From: a virus
Strand: one strand, 5' to 3'
DNA: 44,496 nucleotides
Virus record (IMG/VR): IMGVR_UViG_3300030233_000283
Span: 1-44,496 of that record
A program made the translations under genes and the position numbers. Numbering within the stretch: position 1 is the stretch's first letter; each line of letters opens with the position of its first letter. Positions 41,627 through 44,496 of this stretch are shown here, piece after piece. Under the pieces are notes generated by a model, which ran no database searches, had not been told where the DNA came from, and saw nothing but the letters and a program-made list of their open reading frames with translations.

Positions 41627-41892
41627 GACCCCTCCGGCGCCGCCGGACCCGCCATGCCAAGCGCGTGCAGGTAGAGGTCCAACACGGCCTCTTCCTCGTC
41701 CCGCTCATGGGGCTGTTTTTTGCGCAACGCGACGACCTTGCGCAGGATCTTCACGTCGTAACCGTTGCCCTTCGCCTCGGCATAGACATCCTTGATGTCA
41801 TCGCCGATGACCTTTTTCTCCTCCTCCAAACGCTCGATGCGCTCGACAAAGGCTTTGAGTTGATCGGCTGCAACGCCGCCTGGATCGCTCAT
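41623..41892 (-). CDS. GapR-family (DUF2312) DNA-binding protein
   Basis: An 89-residue protein with nearly the full family pattern: [75 protein letters not shown]. Host GapR binds overtwisted DNA ahead of replication forks in Alphaproteobacteria. A phage copy in the replication operon probably aids or diverts this during phage DNA synthesis. Coiled-coil N-terminal helix and basic second helix are intact. It overlaps both neighbours by four nt. Confidence 0.9.
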   Translation of the reverse strand: MSDPGGVAADQLKAFVERIERLEEEKKVIGDDIKDVYAEAKGNGYDVKILRKVVALRKKQPHERDEEEAVLDLYLHALGMAGPAAPEGS

Positions 41893-42209
41893 GGATTTCT
41901 CTCCTGTGTGTCCGTGAGGTTTTTCTTGGAAAGGGTGCTTCGGCCTGCAGGCGGCTCCCCCGGTACCTGCGGACGGCGATCCGCCGCAAGACTGGCTACG
42001 AGGCTCGGCGGTATCCGCCGCCGCCTCAGAAATGCAGGCGAACCTTTCGGCTCAGCCATGTCGGTCTCGTCCAGCACCTTGACCGTTTCGATGACCGTGT
42101 TCACGTCGGTGACGTTGCGCCCGAGAAACGCGGCAATATCCGCCGGCTTCTCGCCGAGTGCGCGATAGCCAATCGCCATCGCCAACTCGTGATAGGTCCA
42201 GTCAGTCAT
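41889..42209 (-). CDS. Small helix-turn-helix protein of the replication operon
   Basis: A 106-residue protein. The first 50 residues ([47 protein letters not shown]) look like a HTH domain with [18 protein letters not shown] as the recognition part. The C-terminal half is basic and Pro-rich ([30 protein letters not shown]). It starts within the last 8 nt of the replication gene. Possibly a loader or regulator partnering the replication protein; not established. Confidence 0.6.
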   Translation of the reverse strand: MTDWTYHELAMAIGYRALGEKPADIAAFLGRNVTDVNTVIETVKVLDETDMAEPKGSPAFLRRRRIPPSLVASLAADRRPQVPGEPPAGRSTLSKKNLTDTQERNP

Positions 42210-43116
42210 GGCGTTCTGCCTCTTCGGGTTTGGGATCGGTCGGCCAGCGGCGCTTGCAGAGCAAGATGCCCTTCGCGCGGTTCTTCTTCGCTTCAGCCTC
42301 GCCCTTGGTTTCGGTGATGTGCGACAGCCACGCGTCCCATTCGGGGCGATACCATTCGATGACGAAATACCCGTCCGCGTCCTTGCGTGGCGATGCAGCG
42401 AGGGAGAGCCAGCCCTGGGTCTTCAGGTAGGTGAACAGCTGCGGTGGCCGCTTGCCCCAAAGGGCCTCTTTGAGGAAGTGCGGGAAAAACTGATGCGCAA
42501 GCCTCTGGTCGGCATCGTCCAGGCCAAGGAACAGCTTCAGAGCCTCGGCCTGTTTCTTCGGGCGTTGCTCCGTCTTGAGCTGACCCCAGATTTCCGCAAA
42601 CAGCTGTTCGCCAACTGTCAGCGGCTCGTCTTGGGGGTAGGGGGATTTAGTTTTTTTAATCCCATTCTTCTTATTAATGCTTCCGGATTTTCCGGATGCG
42701 GGATTTTCAGGAAGCGGCTCACCCGTTTCCGGATTTTCAGGAAATGGACCGGTTTCCGCCGTTTCTTCAAATGCGCCCAGACCCGTTTCCGGATTTTCAG
42801 GAAACGGTAATTTGGCGGGAACTGCGCAGTCGTAAACGGTGTAGGAATAGCCCAGGATTTTGTTGGTGCCGCGTTCGCGTTCTTCGTTCAAAACGACATA
42901 CCCGGCATCCTTCAACTCATTCAGCAGCCGATAGGCTTTGTCGCGGCCGATGCCGCCAGCCTTCTGAATGTTGGTCACCTGGACCTTCCAGTTGTGCGGC
43001 TTGGCGAGAAGGTAGCAGAGCAGCCCTCGTGCCTCGTAGGTGAGGCTGTTGTCATCAGCGACAGCGTTCGGAATGATCGCGAAGTCACCAGAGCGTTTGC
43101 GTGTGACGACAGGCAT
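42202..43116 (-). CDS. Phage replication initiator (lambda O-like, winged helix)
   Basis: A 304-residue protein with an N-terminal winged-helix domain (FAIIPNAVADDNSLTYEARGLLCYLLAKPHNWKVQVTNIQKAGGIGRDKAYRLLNELKDAGYVVLNEER), a Pro/Glu-rich central linker with repeats FPENPETG encoded by iterons, and a C-terminal helical domain (LFAEIWGQLKTEQRPKKQAEALKLFLGLDDADQRLAHQFFPHFLKEALWGKRPPQLFTYLKTQGW) resembling helicase-loading parts of phage replication proteins. The layout matches lambda O, whose gene contains the origin. It overlaps its upstream neighbour by one base. Confidence 0.8.
   Translation of the reverse strand: MPVVTRKRSGDFAIIPNAVADDNSLTYEARGLLCYLLAKPHNWKVQVTNIQKAGGIGRDKAYRLLNELKDAGYVVLNEERERGTNKILGYSYTVYDCAVPAKLPFPENPETGLGAFEETAETGPFPENPETGEPLPENPASGKSGSINKKNGIKKTKSPYPQDEPLTVGEQLFAEIWGQLKTEQRPKKQAEALKLFLGLDDADQRLAHQFFPHFLKEALWGKRPPQLFTYLKTQGWLSLAASPRKDADGYFVIEWYRPEWDAWLSHITETKGEAEAKKNRAKGILLCKRRWPTDPKPEEAERHD
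42679..42804. repeat. Iterons, likely replication origin inside the replication gene
   Basis: A 24-bp unit containing CCGTTTCCGGATTTTCAGGA is perfect at 42721-42744 and 42781-42804, exactly 60 bp apart. Degenerate copies lie at 42697-42717 and 42679-42696. Each copy is a near-palindrome. An AT-rich tract (about 42650-42678, with TTTTTTTAAT and TTATTAATG) adjoins the array and could melt first. This parallels ori-lambda. Confidence 0.75.
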
Positions 43117-43814
43117 CAGGCGCTCCTTTTCCGCTGGCAGTGTTTTTGGCTCTTGGTTCGTTTGCGGCTATGCGCGTGGCTATTGCGCTTGTGCTCACGT
43201 TTGGTGAGGATTTTGATCCTCTGCCGCTTGGGCTTGTTCCCAGGTGGGGCGATGGTCACCAGCACTCCGGTGTTGCTGAACCGGGCAGTGAAAAATGGAG
43301 TATGGGCAAAGGGAACGCCGATGCTCATCGCGCCGCGCACCTGCGGTGTCAGGATGAGACTGCGGACGTCATGCATGGACATGCCGGCAGCCTGCGCATG
43401 CAGGACTGCATCCACGGGCGGAATACCGGTTTCGCTCACCTCCACCCCCAGCATGAGCCGGACAAAGCGCGTGATCGCGTTGTAGCTGACCTTCGGCAGT
43501 AATTTGTCTTCGTGCTTGGTCACCACGACGGTGACAACGACGTTTTCGGGGCCTAACCGTGCAGTGAAGTCCCCGGTGACAACTTCCGTTTCCCCGGCTT
43601 GCATGGCGTCGTGTACTTCCGGTGTCAGGATGAGTTTCCGGATGACAGGAATGGAAAGCTGGACCGCCTGCGCATGAAGGCCTGCATCCTTGAGGGCGTC
43701 ACCGGTATTCGGCACATGGGTTTCAAGAACGCGCTGCACATACCGAACGACCGCGTGATAGGTGATGCGTGTCAACGGGTCCGGTGAGGCAGCGCTATCG
43801 CTGACTATCGACAT
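43116..43814 (-). CDS. Early protein with an internal tandem domain duplication
   Basis: A 232-residue protein starting at ATG 43814 (MSIVSDSAASPDPLTR) behind a strong GGGGAGG; the longer reading to 44048 runs antisense-like through the Cro gene and is rejected. Two halves align: TYHAVVRYVQRVLE...LHAQAVQLSIPVIRKLILTPEVHDAMQAGETEVVTGDFTARL and SYNAITRFVRLMLG...LHAQAAGMSMHDVRSLILTPQVRGAMSIGVPFAHTPFFTARF. A very basic His/Arg/Lys tail follows (KRQRIKILTKREHKRNSHAHSRKRTKSQKHCQRKRSA), likely for nucleic acid binding. I know no family with this repeat. Confidence 0.7.
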   Translation of the reverse strand: MSIVSDSAASPDPLTRITYHAVVRYVQRVLETHVPNTGDALKDAGLHAQAVQLSIPVIRKLILTPEVHDAMQAGETEVVTGDFTARLGPENVVVTVVVTKHEDKLLPKVSYNAITRFVRLMLGVEVSETGIPPVDAVLHAQAAGMSMHDVRSLILTPQVRGAMSIGVPFAHTPFFTARFSNTGVLVTIAPPGNKPKRQRIKILTKREHKRNSHAHSRKRTKSQKHCQRKRSA

Positions 43815-44091
43815 GGCGCGCCTCCCCAACGGGTTTGCGGCCACGGCGCTGTTTTTGTTGGGCGCGGCGAATGCGGTCGCGGTTCCGCTCGGGGGTGCGA
43901 CCGAAGATTCGGAAGTAGCGCATGAACACGCGCAACTTCCACATGGTGTTTGTGTGGACTTCTCCGCCTCTGCGAAGGCGGTTGACCAGCTCGGACTGAC
44001 CGACAGCGACCTTCCCGAAATAGGAAGGGCCCATACCGGTGGCCTCAAGGAAGTCCTCGATCTCCTGGAGAAGGTGGTGGCGCGTTTTCAT
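43795..44091 (-). CDS. Cro-like HTH regulator, first early gene
   Basis: A 98-residue protein with a compact helix-turn-helix (LLQEIEDFLEATGMGPSYFGKVAVGQSELVNRLRRGGEVHTNTMWKLRVFMRYF), a pattern of small XRE-like proteins in Alphaproteobacteria, followed by a basic tail. It is transcribed divergently from the repressor across the three operators and overlaps the next gene by 20 nt. By position it is the Cro counterpart. A promoter with TTGACG and TAGACT 16 bp apart lies upstream, with the operator at 44104-44121 in its spacer. Confidence 0.75.
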   Translation of the reverse strand: MKTRHHLLQEIEDFLEATGMGPSYFGKVAVGQSELVNRLRRGGEVHTNTMWKLRVFMRYFRIFGRTPERNRDRIRRAQQKQRRGRKPVGEARHVDSQR

Positions 44092-44097
44092 GACGCC

Positions 44098-44191
44098 GCA
44101 GTCTATCCTCTAAAGAAGATACGTCAACTATCCTCTAAGAAGGACATGACAAATTTATTTTTTATTCCTATCTTATCCTCCATGGAGAACG
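44098..44191. promoter_or_regulatory. Immunity control region: three operators and divergent promoters
   Basis: Operators: TATCCTCTAAAGAAGATA (44104-44121), TATCCTCTAAGAAGGACA (44129-44146) and TATCCTCCATGGAGAACG (44174-44191). The leftward promoter has TTGACG/TAGACT around the first operator. A rightward promoter has ATGACA (44146-44151) and TATCTT (44169-44174) 17 bp apart, which would start RNA at about 44181-44182. The third operator covers the repressor ATG. Confidence 0.65.
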
Positions 44192-44496
44192 ACGATTGGA
44201 GAGCTCGCCTGCAAGAGGCGATTGACCAGGACCCGCGCAGCGCACGGGAAATCTCCCTGTCCATGGGCAGGGGGCCTGGCTATCTTCATGGCTTGTTGAA
44301 AAACGACAAGGAACCGACGCTGCCCAATGTGGTTGCGATCTGCAAGGAGCTGAAAATCTCTGTGCAGTGGTTCCTCTTTGGCATCGAAATGGATGCCAAT
44401 ACGGAAGAATTATTGAAAATCTACAGCGGGCTGCCGGAAGAAGAGCGGCAAAAATTCATGGGCATGGCGCAGCTGCTGTCCCCGAAGGGCAGTTGA
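44182..44496 (+). CDS. CI-like phage repressor (short form)
   Basis: A 104-residue protein from ATG 44182 (MENDDWRARLQEAIDQDPRSAREISLSMGRGPGYLHGLLKNDKEPTLPNVVAICKELKISVQWFLFG), an HTH_3 domain at about residues 13-65 with a short helical C-terminus (TEELLKIYSGLPEEERQKFMGMAQLL) probably for dimerisation. It has no S24 autoprotease domain, so induction is unlikely to follow RecA-driven cleavage. An in-frame ATG at 44146 would add 12 residues; I prefer 44182 because the predicted rightward promoter would make a leaderless message beginning there. The stop is the last triplet of the window. Confidence 0.8.
   Translation: MENDDWRARLQEAIDQDPRSAREISLSMGRGPGYLHGLLKNDKEPTLPNVVAICKELKISVQWFLFGIEMDANTEELLKIYSGLPEEERQKFMGMAQLLSPKGS

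Noticed and set aside
42679-42804. CRISPR-like repeat array
   Set aside because: Repeats are few, inside a coding frame, and translate to a peptide repeat; they fit iterons better.
43815-44048. Long N-terminal extension of the duplicated-domain protein
   Set aside because: It lies in the wrong frame across the Cro-like gene and has a composition typical of a shadow frame; ATG 43814 has a strong SD.
43762-44145. N-terminal extension of the repressor reading back through the Cro gene
   Set aside because: It is antisense to the Cro-like gene and crosses the operators; HTH homology starts at 44182.
1-44496. tRNA or rRNA genes, insertion sequences, integrase
   Set aside because: I looked for transposase or integrase motifs among the proteins and for rRNA or tRNA-like stretches and recognised none; a tRNA scan would be needed to exclude tRNAs fully.

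Overview
The window is most of a temperate phage genome that behaves like a plasmid, from an alphaproteobacterium. Evidence: a P22-type portal, an N4 gp56-type capsid protein and a terminase pair; a CI-like repressor facing a Cro-like gene; a ParA plus ribbon-helix-helix partition pair; and a GapR (DUF2312) protein, a family typical of Alphaproteobacteria. No integrase is recognisable, and none is needed for a partitioned prophage. The host is perhaps Rhizobiales or Rhodobacterales, which is inference from protein style and high GC. Both ends are cut: a giant gene runs off the left edge and the repressor stop codon is the last triplet.

Layout, right to left on the minus strand. At 44.1-43.8 kb is the immunity region with three 18-bp operators. 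At 43.8-39.6 kb is an early operon: Cro-like, a duplicated-domain protein, a replication protein with iterons inside its gene, a small HTH protein, GapR, a MazG-like protein, hypotheticals and the small terminase. Then come the large terminase (39.5-37.9 kb) and a head module (37.8-30.2 kb): a hypothetical, portal, scaffold, CsrA-like protein, capsid, head accessory proteins and adaptors. The par locus (29.2-30.2 kb, plus strand) follows, then a tail and fibre operon (29.1-23.1 kb), a small operator-controlled accessory operon (22.8-20.05 kb), virion proteins (20.0-17.4 kb), a four-gene plus-strand moron cassette (15.1-17.4 kb), and one uninterrupted reading frame from 15003 to beyond position 1 (at least 5001 codons). 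That frame carries two peptidoglycan hydrolase domains, an inorganic pyrophosphatase-like domain, a C5-cytosine methylase, an N6-adenine methylase, an SNF2-type helicase, a zincin peptidase and a PLxRFG region.

Two regulatory layers appear. First, an 18-bp palindrome (best copies TATCCTCTAAAGAAGATA at 37830 and 44104) recurs in four control regions, so the repressor probably silences dispersed promoters as well as its own. Second, five minus-strand late genes (large terminase, capsid, first tail gene, first virion gene, giant gene) share a 5' leader with the invariant 13-mer GCGCAGGACGTGC, a second GGA at or near the Shine-Dalgarno 19-24 nt later, and usually a hairpin between them. A CsrA-like gene lies directly upstream of the capsid leader. 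This suggests a phage-encoded translational regulon for virion proteins, the most novel proposal here.

The other standout is a 108-residue gene (8042 to 7716) with its own Shine-Dalgarno, embedded out of frame inside the giant gene. The ClpP-like, membrane and secreted protein cassette at 15.1-17.4 kb is a candidate lysogenic-conversion or exclusion module.
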